Position numbers and translations under genes: made by a program. From Brevibacillus dissolubilis (GTDB lineage Bacteria > Bacillota > Bacilli > Brevibacillales > Brevibacillaceae), in assembly GCF_006170445.1 (NCBI RefSeq), contig NZ_VCNA01000007.1, positions 62,001 to 126,000 of the forward strand: a stretch of 64,000 nt of DNA. The letters are read 5' to 3'. The notes under the pieces are model-generated. The model searched no databases. It had not been told where the DNA came from and was given only the letters and a program-made list of their open reading frames with translations. This document shows positions 19,729-28,078 of this stretch, in pieces; positions within the stretch are counted from its first letter, which is position 1; each line of letters starts with the position of its first letter.

Positions 19729-20631
19729 ATGGACGTACAACAACCAGGACTTGCGCCTGACTGGAAAACTGCAGAAGAAGCCAAACAAGCCGTCATTGAA
19801 GAGACGTTATTTGACGTGTTCAATCCATTGGGCCAGCTGGATGAGAAATCACAGGCAAAGCGCCCATCTGTGTTTTCTTATACCGTAGCAGAAGGGGACA
19901 CGCTGTCCGAGATAGCCAACCGCTATGGCATCACCTTGGATGATCTGATGGAACAAAATAAAATCATGAACCCGAATCTCGTCGGCATCGGGATGAAGCT
20001 CATCGTCAAGCGGGACGAAGTGAAGCATGTCGTCCAGCGAGGTGATACGATTGAGCTGGTCGCGAAGCGTTATCAGGTGAGCAAAGAGAAGATCATGGAA
20101 CTCAATCCCTTGGCCAAAGTGATGCCGGATGAATTGTTCGTCGGACAGGTCCTGCATATCCCGATCCAACAAGCACAGCCGATGGCGTCGGGCCATGTCA
20201 ATATGCGCCGTCAGCTGGCACAGGTAGCCAGCCGCAAATCAACAGGCTCCCGGATGATGGACTGGCCGATCCCAGCTCCTACGATCACCAGCAACTTCGG
20301 CATGCGCTGGGGCAAGATGCACAAGGGTGTTGATCTCTGGAATGAAAATAAATCGAGAACCCCGATCCTCGCAGCCAAATCAGGTCAGGTGATCGAAGCA
20401 GGAGCCAACCGGGCCGGATACGGTTATATGGTCGTGATTGACCACGGTGGAGGATTGCAGACCTTTTACGCGCATATGCGCAAAATCATCGTCCATGTCG
20501 GAGATGAAGTGGATAGTGGTGATATCCTTGGCTACATGGGCAAGTCGGGGGATTCGACAGGCTACCATCTTCATTTTGAAGTAAGACAGGACGATGTGCC
20601 GCTGAACCCATTACGGTATCTCAGGAAATAG
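19729..20631 (+). CDS. LysM-LysM-M23 peptidase (cell-wall endopeptidase-like)
   Basis: The 300-residue protein has two LysM peptidoglycan-binding domains (residues about 45-87 and 102-148) and a C-terminal M23/LytM metallopeptidase domain (about 185-300) with the zinc motifs HKGVD and HLHFE intact, so it should be catalytically active. No signal peptide or transmembrane segment is seen at the N-terminus, and the upstream reading frame offers no hydrophobic extension. ATG 19729 follows GGGAGGG. It lies between rho and a radical SAM gene. A spore- or envelope-related hydrolase is likely; the export route is unclear. Confidence 0.85.
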   Translation: MDVQQPGLAPDWKTAEEAKQAVIEETLFDVFNPLGQLDEKSQAKRPSVFSYTVAEGDTLSEIANRYGITLDDLMEQNKIMNPNLVGIGMKLIVKRDEVKHVVQRGDTIELVAKRYQVSKEKIMELNPLAKVMPDELFVGQVLHIPIQQAQPMASGHVNMRRQLAQVASRKSTGSRMMDWPIPAPTITSNFGMRWGKMHKGVDLWNENKSRTPILAAKSGQVIEAGANRAGYGYMVVIDHGGGLQTFYAHMRKIIVHVGDEVDSGDILGYMGKSGDSTGYHLHFEVRQDDVPLNPLRYLRK

Positions 20632-20707
20632 CTGATCAATTTACAAAGCCCCTCCGATACGTTACAATTGTCGTCATTAGGTATTTGGAGAGGCGGTATA
20701 CTTTTTC

Positions 20708-21982
20708 ATGAACTTGGTTTATGCGGACAAAAACGGGCAGGTCTATGATCATCCCGGTCTTTTGGCAATTGCACGCAATGGTGACATGTTAACCGAGATT
20801 TTGGACGAAGAATTGATTCCCCTGCCGGACGGCGCTACCCTCGTCAGCCTGCCAGACACTGTGCCAGTAGGCATGGACCCCGACACTGGGGAGATGATCA
20901 AGCTGGACGGCTATACGGCGGTAGGTGCTCTGATCCCGCAGGGTTTTACCCGTTTGTTGCTACCGGGTTATATTAAGACCGATAAAGACAGCAAGTTCCC
21001 ACTGTTTGGCTACACGGCTGTCGTGTGGAGAGACAATGCGTTCTGGGTCGCCGGACGCAAGAGCGATGAACCGCATAAGTGGAACCCGCTCAATTTCCCG
21101 ATGGACGAGCTGCGCGGACGTGTGGAGAAGACATTAGAGGCATTCCCGGAGAACCGGATTTTGCAGCATCTGTCTCACTGTGCCTTGGAATACGAATGCC
21201 TGACTGCTTCCAACAACTTCTTCCACCGCTGGGAAGGCAGTCTGCCGGTATCCTACACCTGTAATGCGGGCTGCTATGGCTGTATCTCCGAGCAACCGGA
21301 TGATAGTGGATTCCCGGCTCCACAGACACGTATGAACTTCAAGCCGACCGAGGACGAGCTGGTACAGGTGATGCTTCACCACCTCCAGCATGAGGAGAGC
21401 ATCATCAGCTTCGGACAAGGCTGTGAAGGTGAGCCGTCTACCATGGCTTCTATCATCATCCCAGCCATGCGCCGCGTCCGTGAGACGACAGACATGGGCT
21501 ATATCAATATCAATACCAACGCAGGTCTGACCGATCATATCAAAGGAATCGTCGACGCGGGTCTTGACCTGATGCGGATCAGTACGATCAGTGCCATCGA
21601 CGAACACTATAATGCCTACTACCGTCCACGCGCCTACACGCTGGAAAACGTAGCGCGCTCTGCCGAATACGCTTCTTCCAAAGGGGTCTATACCTCAATC
21701 AACTACCTCTGCTTCCCAGGTGTATTTGACCGCGAAGAAGAGATGGAAGCGATGATTGAATTCATCCGCCGCACTGGCATCAAGCTCATCCAGCTGCGCA
21801 ATCTCAACATCGACCCAGAGAGCTATCTGGCGATGATTCCAAAAGCGCAAGGCGAAGTATTCGGGATGAAGCAAGCCATCGAAATCTATCAGCAAGAGCT
21901 GCCGGACGTCGTGATCGGCTCCTTTACACACGTACCGCCAGAGCGCTTGCGCCGCAGAAAAAACGTCAACGCAGTAGAATAG
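20708..21982 (+). CDS. Radical SAM protein of unknown function
   Basis: The 424-residue protein carries the radical SAM cluster motif CNAGCYGC (C185, C189, C192), followed by the GEPS-like strand (GQGCEGEPS) and the NTNAG and ISAID segments of the partial TIM barrel. The N-terminal 180 residues (starting with [20 protein letters not shown]) form a separate domain I do not recognise. There is no extra cysteine cluster at the C-terminus, so no SPASM domain is evident. It sits between the M23 peptidase and rpmE with its own ribosome site (GGAGAGG). Substrate is unknown; no peptide precursor gene is seen nearby. Confidence 0.8.
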   Translation: MNLVYADKNGQVYDHPGLLAIARNGDMLTEILDEELIPLPDGATLVSLPDTVPVGMDPDTGEMIKLDGYTAVGALIPQGFTRLLLPGYIKTDKDSKFPLFGYTAVVWRDNAFWVAGRKSDEPHKWNPLNFPMDELRGRVEKTLEAFPENRILQHLSHCALEYECLTASNNFFHRWEGSLPVSYTCNAGCYGCISEQPDDSGFPAPQTRMNFKPTEDELVQVMLHHLQHEESIISFGQGCEGEPSTMASIIIPAMRRVRETTDMGYININTNAGLTDHIKGIVDAGLDLMRISTISAIDEHYNAYYRPRAYTLENVARSAEYASSKGVYTSINYLCFPGVFDREEEMEAMIEFIRRTGIKLIQLRNLNIDPESYLAMIPKAQGEVFGMKQAIEIYQQELPDVVIGSFTHVPPERLRRRKNVNAVE

Positions 21983-22085
21983 TTCCAGTTGCTTTTTATG
22001 GTTGATGATGCTAATATTCAAGGTATGTGTTTTGACTATAACTCTGATTCGGCAAACGATTCAGGGCGGAAAGAGGTGCACTCGA

Positions 22086-22283
22086 ATGAAACAAGGTATC
22101 CATCCTAACTACAAGACCGTTAAAGTTACTTGTGCGTGTGGTAACGAGTTCGAATCCGGCTCTGTTAAGGAAGCTCTCCGCGTAGAGATCTGCTCCAACT
22201 GCCACCCATTCTTCACCGGTAAACAAAAGTTTATCGATGCAGGCGGACGTGTAGACCGTTTCAAACGCAAATACAACCTCTAA
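22086..22283 (+). CDS. rpmE: 50S ribosomal protein L31
   Basis: The 65-residue protein is a zinc-type L31: paired cysteines C16/C18 (CACG) and CSNC near residues 37-40 form the zinc site. It begins [10 protein letters not shown], the usual start, at ATG 22086 after AAAGAGG; longer in-frame starts upstream are not supported. Zinc-type L31 is replaced by a zinc-free paralogue under zinc limitation in many Firmicutes. The position after rho matches B. subtilis. Confidence 0.97.
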   Translation: MKQGIHPNYKTVKVTCACGNEFESGSVKEALRVEICSNCHPFFTGKQKFIDAGGRVDRFKRKYNL

Positions 22284-22307
22284 TTTTAGTAGGGTTGTTC
22301 AGAAGAG

Positions 22308-22338
22308 ACCAGGTGGGCGCTATGCCCGCCTGGTTTTA
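22308..22338 (+). terminator. Terminator after rpmE
   Basis: ACCAGGTGGGC pairs with GCCCGCCTGGT (one mismatch) around a 5-base loop, followed by TTTATTCTT. It marks the left edge of the AT-rich cassette. Confidence 0.9.
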
Positions 22339-22364
22339 TTCTTGTAACTGTACTTTTTTGGTAC

Positions 22365-22392
22365 TTGGAATATTGGATATACATAGCATAAT
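22365..22392 (+). promoter_or_regulatory. Candidate promoter of the AT-rich cassette
   Basis: TTGGAA (22365-22370) and CATAAT (22387-22392) with a 16-base spacer lie about 50 bases before the first cassette gene. The region is AT-rich throughout, so chance matches are easy. Confidence 0.4.
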
Positions 22393-22439
22393 ATTGTAAT
22401 TACGGGAGATAATTAAAATGAGGTTAAGGGGGGATTTAT

Positions 22440-22985
22440 TTGATTGATTCAACTGGATATAAAATATTTGTTATTGAGGATCATATCAAGAATGACAGCC
22501 TCTTTTCTTCTATTTCTCCTAGGCTACAAACCCAGAAATATTTAGTATCTACTTATGACCTAAGTGAACCTAACGATTATAAAAAACTTCTTAATAATGC
22601 TTCTTATTTAGGATTGAGTCAATTTTTAGTGACGCCTTCCTTATTCGGTGAGCTGATTGAGAAGTTAAAAGCATACGATTTTAATTTAAAAGGAATTACT
22701 TTTTCCCCTCCGATAAATGCTGAGGATCAAGAATATATTAATGAATATCTTCAGAACATCACGTCCTTTTATTCTGAAGAACAGGTAATTCAATATCTTA
22801 AAGTACTAAAAGATGAAATAATAAGGTTTGATGAGATATACGATTCAATACCTGAGAAACTAGTTTTCTCAAAAAATGGTAATATCTATATTATCTTTAA
22901 TAATGGTGTTTTATTTATTGAGGAAGATGATCAATTAATTGAGTTGGATCGGGTACTTAATTCGTTAATTTATGGGGTGAGCTAG
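22440..22985 (+). CDS. Cassette gene A, unknown protein
   Basis: I do not recognise this 181-residue protein. It is soluble, with alternating helix and strand segments and an acidic C-terminal half; the central part (LTPSLFGELIEKLKAYDF-like helices) and the C-terminal beta hairpin (NGNIYIIFNNGVLFIEEDD) suggest two small domains. Start is TTG at 22440 after AAGGGGGGA. Codon use is strongly A/T-ending, unlike rpmE and photolyase on either side. Its stop overlaps the start of the next gene (TAGTG), so translation is coupled. Confidence 0.7.
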   Translation: MIDSTGYKIFVIEDHIKNDSLFSSISPRLQTQKYLVSTYDLSEPNDYKKLLNNASYLGLSQFLVTPSLFGELIEKLKAYDFNLKGITFSPPINAEDQEYINEYLQNITSFYSEEQVIQYLKVLKDEIIRFDEIYDSIPEKLVFSKNGNIYIIFNNGVLFIEEDDQLIELDRVLNSLIYGVS

Positions 22986-23701
22986 TGAGGACCCTGATTA
23001 GCTTAATTAAATATTTATATACAGTTACAGCATCACCTTTAGCTCTTTTGTTGATATGGATATTCAACATAAGACCTTTTAAATATATATATGATAAATT
23101 TCATTTGGAGATTAAGTCAAGCAATCCTGAACCAATTATTGCAGCAATAGACCTAGCTATATTATTACTTTTACACAATATTATATGGAAAATAGTAAGT
23201 AAATTAAAACGCCCGGTGAATATTAAGGTAACAATTATAGACCCAAAGGATGCTTTAGATGAGGAAACCACAAAATATGACTTTGGTGGACAAGCTAGAA
23301 AATTAAAAGTTAAGGGACAGGTTTCTTACAAGAATTTATTTTATAAGAGAATTTCAACATTGTTTGGAATAGCTAATCATGTATTAGAGATACGCTGGAA
23401 TAAAAACTGGTTAACGGTTGCTGTCGATGATAAACGTGGAGATATTGAAAGTGGTAAAATTGAGGGGAATCGTTGGTATTGTGATTTAACGGCACTAATT
23501 GAAAAATATGATATAGAAACAAACATAGAATTGCCCATTTACTTTTCAGTGAATAATGACTTTATAAGGACGGGTAAAATATCAGCAAGGATTATAAGTG
23601 GTGGGAATATCTGGGCATCCATTTTTTTTTCGATCCTAACTGCACCATTGGTAAAAAAAGAGTTGAAGGATAGAAAAATTGTTTTAAACAAGGGTGAATA
23701 A
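22985..23701 (+). CDS. Cassette gene B, unknown membrane protein with two N-terminal transmembrane segments
   Basis: The 238-residue protein has two hydrophobic segments (residues about 14-28 and 52-68), then a soluble, beta-rich domain of about 150 residues (NIKVTIIDPKDA, KGQVSYKNLFYKR, HVLEIRWNKNWLTVAV), and a short hydrophobic stretch near the end (IWASIFFSILTAPLV). GTG start at 22985 overlaps the stop of gene A by one base. I recognise no family. A membrane anchor plus sensor or effector domain is a possible reading, not shown. Confidence 0.7.
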   Translation: MRTLISLIKYLYTVTASPLALLLIWIFNIRPFKYIYDKFHLEIKSSNPEPIIAAIDLAILLLLHNIIWKIVSKLKRPVNIKVTIIDPKDALDEETTKYDFGGQARKLKVKGQVSYKNLFYKRISTLFGIANHVLEIRWNKNWLTVAVDDKRGDIESGKIEGNRWYCDLTALIEKYDIETNIELPIYFSVNNDFIRTGKISARIISGGNIWASIFFSILTAPLVKKELKDRKIVLNKGE

Positions 23702-23704
23702 TCA

Positions 23705-24670
23705 ATGTTCAATGCATCTTTGGTTAGATTTAATGACATCAGGTCACTAGAAGTCGCTTTGGAGAAACTTGATGATTCGAGAATTCTTGATGAAACTGTG
23801 GATGACGATGATTGGCCATATGAAGAAAAGTTAACAAAAAGATGGTTAAAACTAGGGAACCCTTTTAAGGAAGGAATAAATACTATAGAATCAGGAACTA
23901 AAGATATGGTTCGATTCCTTATAGCCGAGGGTTGTAACGAAAGAACAAGAAGAAAAGATAAGTGGTATGAAGATCAATCTAGGGAAGAATTAGTCCCTTT
24001 TGATGAAAGAATCAATAGCTTAAAAGTTATAACAGTCTTTTTTGAAAAAGATGGATTTGTATATGCAGTGCCCTGGATGACTCCTACTGTCAATATGAAT
24101 ACTTTTTGCAACGATCTTTTCCCAGAAAGAATTTGGGGTAAGTTCGAAAAGAATCCAAGTGACTATAATTTAACACCTGATTTTTTCTATTGGTTAATAA
24201 ATGTATTCACTAGAGGGAATAAAAGAGTCAGCTTTAGCCCAGAGGTAATAATTCGAGCATGGACCGGTTTTTTGGGTACTACGCAAGATTCCTCCCACCG
24301 ATTGTCAGGTGAGGGGGAGAAAATTTCAGCAATACTAAGCTCTTTAGCGTTCATTTTTATGAATGATCCATTCAAAGCGGTTAATATGGTGATACAGTAC
24401 GAAAATGAACGGATACCTGTTGCTCTCGGTTCTCTTGGTAATCTAGGGATTTCTGAAAATGAATACGAAGGACAATATAGTATCAGGTATGGGGGTAACC
24501 AAAGGAAGGTATTGTTAACATATTTAATGTATACTAAAATACTACCTGCCTTATTTAATGCCTATGGGGAGGCTCGAAGATTAGGTCAATGGAATGAAAC
24601 TGTAAAAGAGGAGTTTACCACTTTTATAGGCGATACGATAGTCTCGAGGGTAAAGAAGGCATTACCCTAA
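23705..24670 (+). CDS. Cassette gene C, unknown protein
   Basis: The 321-residue protein follows gene B after 3 bases. It is predicted soluble, with an acidic, charged N-terminal third (DETVDDDDWPYEEKLTKRW), a central aromatic-rich part (FPERIWGKFEKNPSDYN) and helical segments at the end (KVLLTYLMYTKILPALFNAY). No nucleotide-binding, nuclease or protease motif is visible. AT-rich like genes A and B, and ended by a perfect palindromic terminator. The three genes form one cassette inserted between rpmE and tdk/phr. Confidence 0.7.
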   Translation: MFNASLVRFNDIRSLEVALEKLDDSRILDETVDDDDWPYEEKLTKRWLKLGNPFKEGINTIESGTKDMVRFLIAEGCNERTRRKDKWYEDQSREELVPFDERINSLKVITVFFEKDGFVYAVPWMTPTVNMNTFCNDLFPERIWGKFEKNPSDYNLTPDFFYWLINVFTRGNKRVSFSPEVIIRAWTGFLGTTQDSSHRLSGEGEKISAILSSLAFIFMNDPFKAVNMVIQYENERIPVALGSLGNLGISENEYEGQYSIRYGGNQRKVLLTYLMYTKILPALFNAYGEARRLGQWNETVKEEFTTFIGDTIVSRVKKALP

Positions 24671-24686
24671 AAATATATTAAGATGA

Positions 24687-24717
24687 GGCTGTCTAATATT
24701 AGACAGCCTTTTATTTT
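24687..24717 (+). terminator. Terminator after the AT-rich cassette
   Basis: The 22-base palindrome GGCTGTCTA-ATAT-TAGACAGCC (9-bp stem, 4-base loop) is followed by TTTTATTTT. It ends 19 bases before the photolyase start. Confidence 0.92.
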
Positions 24718-24735
24718 GGGATAGGAGTAATGTTT

Positions 24736-26238
24736 ATGCCAACCATCGTCTGGTTCCGTCGAGACCTGCGCGTCCATGACCACACAGCACTGTATATGGC
24801 TTGTCAGACTGGTGATGAGATCATACCGGTTTTTATCTTGGATGAACGGATTTATCATACGCCTAACATGGGGGCCAAGCGCCTGCACACGTTTTTTTCC
24901 GCCATTCGTTCTCTGCAACAAAACCTCGCCGACCTTGGCAGCAAGCTGATCCTCCGCAAAGGCGACCCTGTGACCATACTGCGCGAATTAGCGGCTGAGA
25001 CTGGGGCGGACAAGCTGTTTTTTAACCGGGACTATACCCCGTTTGCCCGCAAGCGTGACGAGGCGGTCACGGAAGCAATGGAGGCAGGCGGTATCTTTGT
25101 CCAGACCTACAAAGACTGTGTCTTGCACGAATATAACGAAGTGCTGACCAAGGCAAAAGAAGCCAAGCCCTACACCGTGTTCACTCCTTATAAACGTTCT
25201 TGGCTGAAGCTCCCCAAAGACCGTCCTTATCCGATTCCACAGGATATCCACATACACACATACAAGCAGATCGACCAGCTCGCATCTATCCACATACCCA
25301 CAATGGAGGAAATCGGGCTGAAGACTCCTCTGGGCGAAGAGTGGGCTCCTGAGAATTTTAGTGAAAAAGCTGCCCGCGACAGACTGCAGGCCTTCATGGA
25401 GGATGACGTCTGGTACTACAAGGAGCGCCGCGACTTCCCCGCTGTGGAAGGCACGTCCCGCCTGTCTTATGCCCTCAAATCCGGCTTAGTGTCGATTCGT
25501 ACCGTCTATGCCTACGCGATGGACGCACTCGAACAGGCACGCGGCACCGAAGCGGAATCTATCGAGACCTACATCTCCGAGCTGTGCTGGCGCGACTTTT
25601 ATATGATGGTGCTGTATCATCATCCACATACCCAGGAGCGGGCGTACCTCGCCGAATTCGATGCCCTGACTTGGGATGACAATGAAGAGCTGTTCCAAAA
25701 ATGGTGCCAAGGCGAAACCGGCTATCCGATCATCGACGCCGCGATGAAGCAGCTCAATCAGCATGGCTGGATGCACAACCGTCTGCGGATGATCACCGCT
25801 TCCTTTTTGACCAAAGACCTCTTGATCGACTGGCGCAAAGGCATGGCGTACTTCGCTTACCAGCTGATCGATCACGACGATGCGGCCAACATCGGCGGCT
25901 GGCAGTGGAGCGCTTCGACGGGGACTGACCCACAGCCATATTTTCGGATTTTCAACCCGGTGTCACAGGGCGAGAAGTTCGACCCTGATGGCGAATTCGT
26001 CAAAAGATATCTGCCGGCTCTCGCCAACGTACCGAAAAAATATATCCACAAGCCATGGCTGATGCCAGAGAAGCTTCAGCACGAGACAGGCTGTCTTATC
26101 GGCACCGATTATCCACATCCTTGTGTGGATCATGCAATTCAGCGGGAGATGGCGCTTGCCATTTATCAGGAAGCCAAAAAGAGCGGTAAGCAGCAAAATC
26201 GACCAAATAACATGGTTGGCGACCCGGACGAGGAATGA
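24736..26238 (+). CDS. phr: Deoxyribodipyrimidine photolyase (CPD class I type)
   Basis: The 500-residue flavoprotein uses light to split cyclobutane pyrimidine dimers. It begins PTIVWFRRDLRVHDHTAL, the class I hallmark; the N-terminal antenna domain (residues 1-130) is followed by the helical FAD domain with EGTSRLSYALKSG, ETYISELCWRDFY, WCQGETGYPIIDAAM and QLIDHDDAANIGGWQWSAST. I place the start at the second ATG (24736), 8 bases after GGAG; the ATG at 24730 is only 2 bases from it. GC content returns to the level of the chromosome here, so it is not part of the AT-rich cassette. Confidence 0.95.
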   Translation: MPTIVWFRRDLRVHDHTALYMACQTGDEIIPVFILDERIYHTPNMGAKRLHTFFSAIRSLQQNLADLGSKLILRKGDPVTILRELAAETGADKLFFNRDYTPFARKRDEAVTEAMEAGGIFVQTYKDCVLHEYNEVLTKAKEAKPYTVFTPYKRSWLKLPKDRPYPIPQDIHIHTYKQIDQLASIHIPTMEEIGLKTPLGEEWAPENFSEKAARDRLQAFMEDDVWYYKERRDFPAVEGTSRLSYALKSGLVSIRTVYAYAMDALEQARGTEAESIETYISELCWRDFYMMVLYHHPHTQERAYLAEFDALTWDDNEELFQKWCQGETGYPIIDAAMKQLNQHGWMHNRLRMITASFLTKDLLIDWRKGMAYFAYQLIDHDDAANIGGWQWSASTGTDPQPYFRIFNPVSQGEKFDPDGEFVKRYLPALANVPKKYIHKPWLMPEKLQHETGCLIGTDYPHPCVDHAIQREMALAIYQEAKKSGKQQNRPNNMVGDPDEE

Positions 26239-26288
26239 TATGATTATACGGTTGCAAACATCACATTGCCTCAGAGGGAGAATGAGTT

Positions 26289-26873
26289 GTGGCCCAATTG
26301 TATTTTCGATACGGAGCGATGAACGCTTCGAAGTCTATCCAACTATTAACCGTAGCACATAATTATGAGCAGTCAGGTAAAAAAGTGATGGTCTTCACGC
26401 CGGCCATCGATGACCGTTTTGGCGTTGGCAAAGTAGCGTCCCGCGTGGGGATTTCCCGTGAAGCACTGCCGATCAGTGATGACACTGACATCTTCGAGCT
26501 TGTTGAGCAGGAAGCGGACAAGCCGGATTGTGTCCTGATCGACGAGGGGCAGTTCCTAAGCCCGCACCATGTTCAGCAGCTGACAGCGATCGTGGACCGT
26601 CTGGATATTCCGGTGATCGTCTACGGCCTCTTGAAGAATTTTAAAAACGAGCTGTTCGAGGGAAGCAGCCACTTGCTCTGTGAGGCAGACAAAATCGAAG
26701 AAATCAAAACCGTATGTGTCTACTGCAATAAAAAAGCGACACATATCGTCAAATTCAAGGACGGCAAGCCTGTCTACTCCGGCGAAACCATCGAGATCGG
26801 CGGAGAAGAGACCTACAGCAGTGTATGCCGCCAGCATTACTACCATCCACCGCTTGATGCGGTCCAATCATAA
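26289..26873 (+). CDS. tdk: Thymidine kinase
   Basis: The 194-residue type II thymidine kinase phosphorylates thymidine for DNA precursor salvage. It has the P-loop GAMNASKS (residues 9-16), the Walker B region CVLIDEGQFLS near residue 80, the lasso motif with zinc cysteines (CVYCNKKA and a later CRQH) and YSGETIEIGG. GTG start at 26289 after AGAGGGAG. Its place between rpmE and prfA matches B. subtilis. Confidence 0.95.
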   Translation: MAQLYFRYGAMNASKSIQLLTVAHNYEQSGKKVMVFTPAIDDRFGVGKVASRVGISREALPISDDTDIFELVEQEADKPDCVLIDEGQFLSPHHVQQLTAIVDRLDIPVIVYGLLKNFKNELFEGSSHLLCEADKIEEIKTVCVYCNKKATHIVKFKDGKPVYSGETIEIGGEETYSSVCRQHYYHPPLDAVQS

Positions 26874-26905
26874 ATCATGAAGACAGATGTAACTGTGAAA
26901 TTGTA

Positions 26906-26975
26906 GAAGCCACCTTCCTGCTGTATGCCACTGGTGCCGGATGCGCACACTAGGCAAAAACGGGAGGTGGCTTTT
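26906..26975 (+). terminator. Hairpin after tdk whose right arm holds the ribosome site of the next gene
   Basis: GAAGCCACCTTCC (26906-26918) pairs with GGGAGGTGGCTTTTTC (from 26962) around a 43-base loop, followed by a short T run. The right arm contains GGGAGG, the ribosome site of the lipoprotein gene starting at 26980. It may act as terminator, translation block, or both. Confidence 0.6.
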
Positions 26976-26979
26976 TCTT

Positions 26980-27534
26980 ATGCAACGAAAAAGTAAGTTC
27001 ACTGCATGGTCGTATCGTCTTGGGATGGTGGCTCTGCTGTCTGCTGTTGTCAGCGGATGTAACCCATCCAACGACTCCCCGATCCAGAACTCCAGTGTCA
27101 AAAGCATAGACCCGCAAAACACAGCGACCCGTATCATCGACCAGAACGATGATGAGTTGGATGAAGGCTCCAGACCGGTTGAAGACCGTGATCAGCTCAT
27201 GGGCCGTAACCTCAATCCGAATCTCAACATCGGTCACCAGGACATTATGAATGCTCAGCAGGATACACAGCAAATGCGGGCTTTGGCCAAGGTCGTCCAA
27301 GGTGTAGAAGGAGCACGAGCTACCATAACTGGCGGTCATGCGTACGTCACTCTTGATCTTATCCACAATGTCACCGGACAGGATGCCCGCCGGATCGAGC
27401 GTGACGTGATGAATGTGCTTCAGAAGAAGTACCCGCGTTATGAGATCCACATCACTTCAGATGATGGCAACTTCGGCAATATGAACAACCGCAACGCTGG
27501 GAATAATCAAGGGATTTTTAACAGAAACCGATAA
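26980..27534 (+). CDS. YhcN/YlaJ-family sporulation lipoprotein
   Basis: The 184-residue protein has a lipoprotein signal peptide with lipobox VVSGC (cysteine at residue 27), a polar linker, and a C-terminal YhcN/YlaJ domain (ALAKVVQGVEGARATITGGH, DARRIERDVMNVLQKKYP). Members are spore-membrane lipoproteins with a role in germination or spore coat/cortex. The tail is Asn/Gly-rich. I chose ATG 26980, which gives the lipoprotein signal; an earlier in-frame ATG at 26941 would add 13 residues inside the terminator stem. Confidence 0.88.
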   Translation: MQRKSKFTAWSYRLGMVALLSAVVSGCNPSNDSPIQNSSVKSIDPQNTATRIIDQNDDELDEGSRPVEDRDQLMGRNLNPNLNIGHQDIMNAQQDTQQMRALAKVVQGVEGARATITGGHAYVTLDLIHNVTGQDARRIERDVMNVLQKKYPRYEIHITSDDGNFGNMNNRNAGNNQGIFNRNR

Positions 27535-27565
27535 ATCGGGAAATCCGTGATGAAGCTGATGGAAC

Positions 27566-27606
27566 CAAAAAAACAGACCCGCCTCCTAATAAGAGGTTGG
27601 GTCTGT
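27566..27606 (-). terminator. Terminator of the minus-strand small secreted-protein gene
   Basis: ACAGACCCGCCTC pairs with GAGGTTGGGTCTGT. On the minus strand it is followed by TTTTTTTGG, so it serves the gene at 27623-27886; the plus strand has no T run after it. Confidence 0.8.
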
Positions 27607-27622
27607 TCGTGATCGTCACGAC

Positions 27623-27886
27623 TTATTGTAGATACATGGTACCACTGAATTTAGCGGTATATGTGCCTCCACTCGAAGTATAAGTCACAAAACGTAATGT
27701 ACCTTGATAGCGATAACCATCTTTATATTCAACGTAGGAAATGGATGACGGGATAGAACCTAATGATGAATATGTACGGTAAACTGTTTTTGAATAGGAG
27801 GATACTACTTCTGGAGAAATAACAGATGTTGCTTCAGCTGTGCTTGCCTGTGCAGCTGTGCCAAAAGAAAGGGATACAACGGTCAT
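27623..27886 (-). CDS. Small secreted protein of unknown function
   Basis: From the ATG at 27886 the protein has 87 residues: a short hydrophobic lead ending AAQAS (signal cleavage) and a Ser/Tyr/Thr-rich mature part with beta character (KTVYRTYSSLGSIPSSISYV, TYTAKFSGTMYLQ). The lead lacks a charged N-terminus. In frame upstream, codons for KIFVSKFKTAFAL would complete a normal signal peptide, but no ATG, GTG or TTG precedes them before a stop. The true start may be a rare codon or the gene may carry an indel. Function unknown. Confidence 0.6.
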   Translation of the reverse strand: MTVVSLSFGTAAQASTAEATSVISPEVVSSYSKTVYRTYSSLGSIPSSISYVEYKDGYRYQGTLRFVTYTSSGGTYTAKFSGTMYLQ

Positions 27887-28008
27887 AAGTGCGAATGCGG
27901 TTTTAAACTTACTTACAAATATTTTACAATATTTCTTTCAATATTCATTCACTTCATTCATTTAAAGTATAAAAGATTCGTCCCGTCACTAACGGAGTTG
28001 TATGCCCT

Positions 28009-28037
28009 TTGACTTTTTTCGCTAAATACCCTATACT
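28009..28037 (+). promoter_or_regulatory. Sigma-A promoter of prfA
   Basis: TTGACT (28009-28014), 17 bases, TATACT (28032-28037); a second TATACT follows directly at 28038. About 40 bases before the prfA start. Confidence 0.75.
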
Positions 28038-28078
28038 TATACTGTTACAGAGATATTCTCTATCTAGGGGTGAAAGTT

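Noticed and set aside
22986-24670. Reading the AT-rich cassette as a named defence system (such as CBASS, Gabija or a toxin-antitoxin)
   Set aside because: No nucleotidyltransferase, nuclease, helicase, TIR or protease motif could be seen; naming a type would be invention.
26109-26132. Exact DnaA box plus a one-mismatch box inside phr
   Set aside because: Only one exact site in coding DNA; expected by chance in 64 kb.
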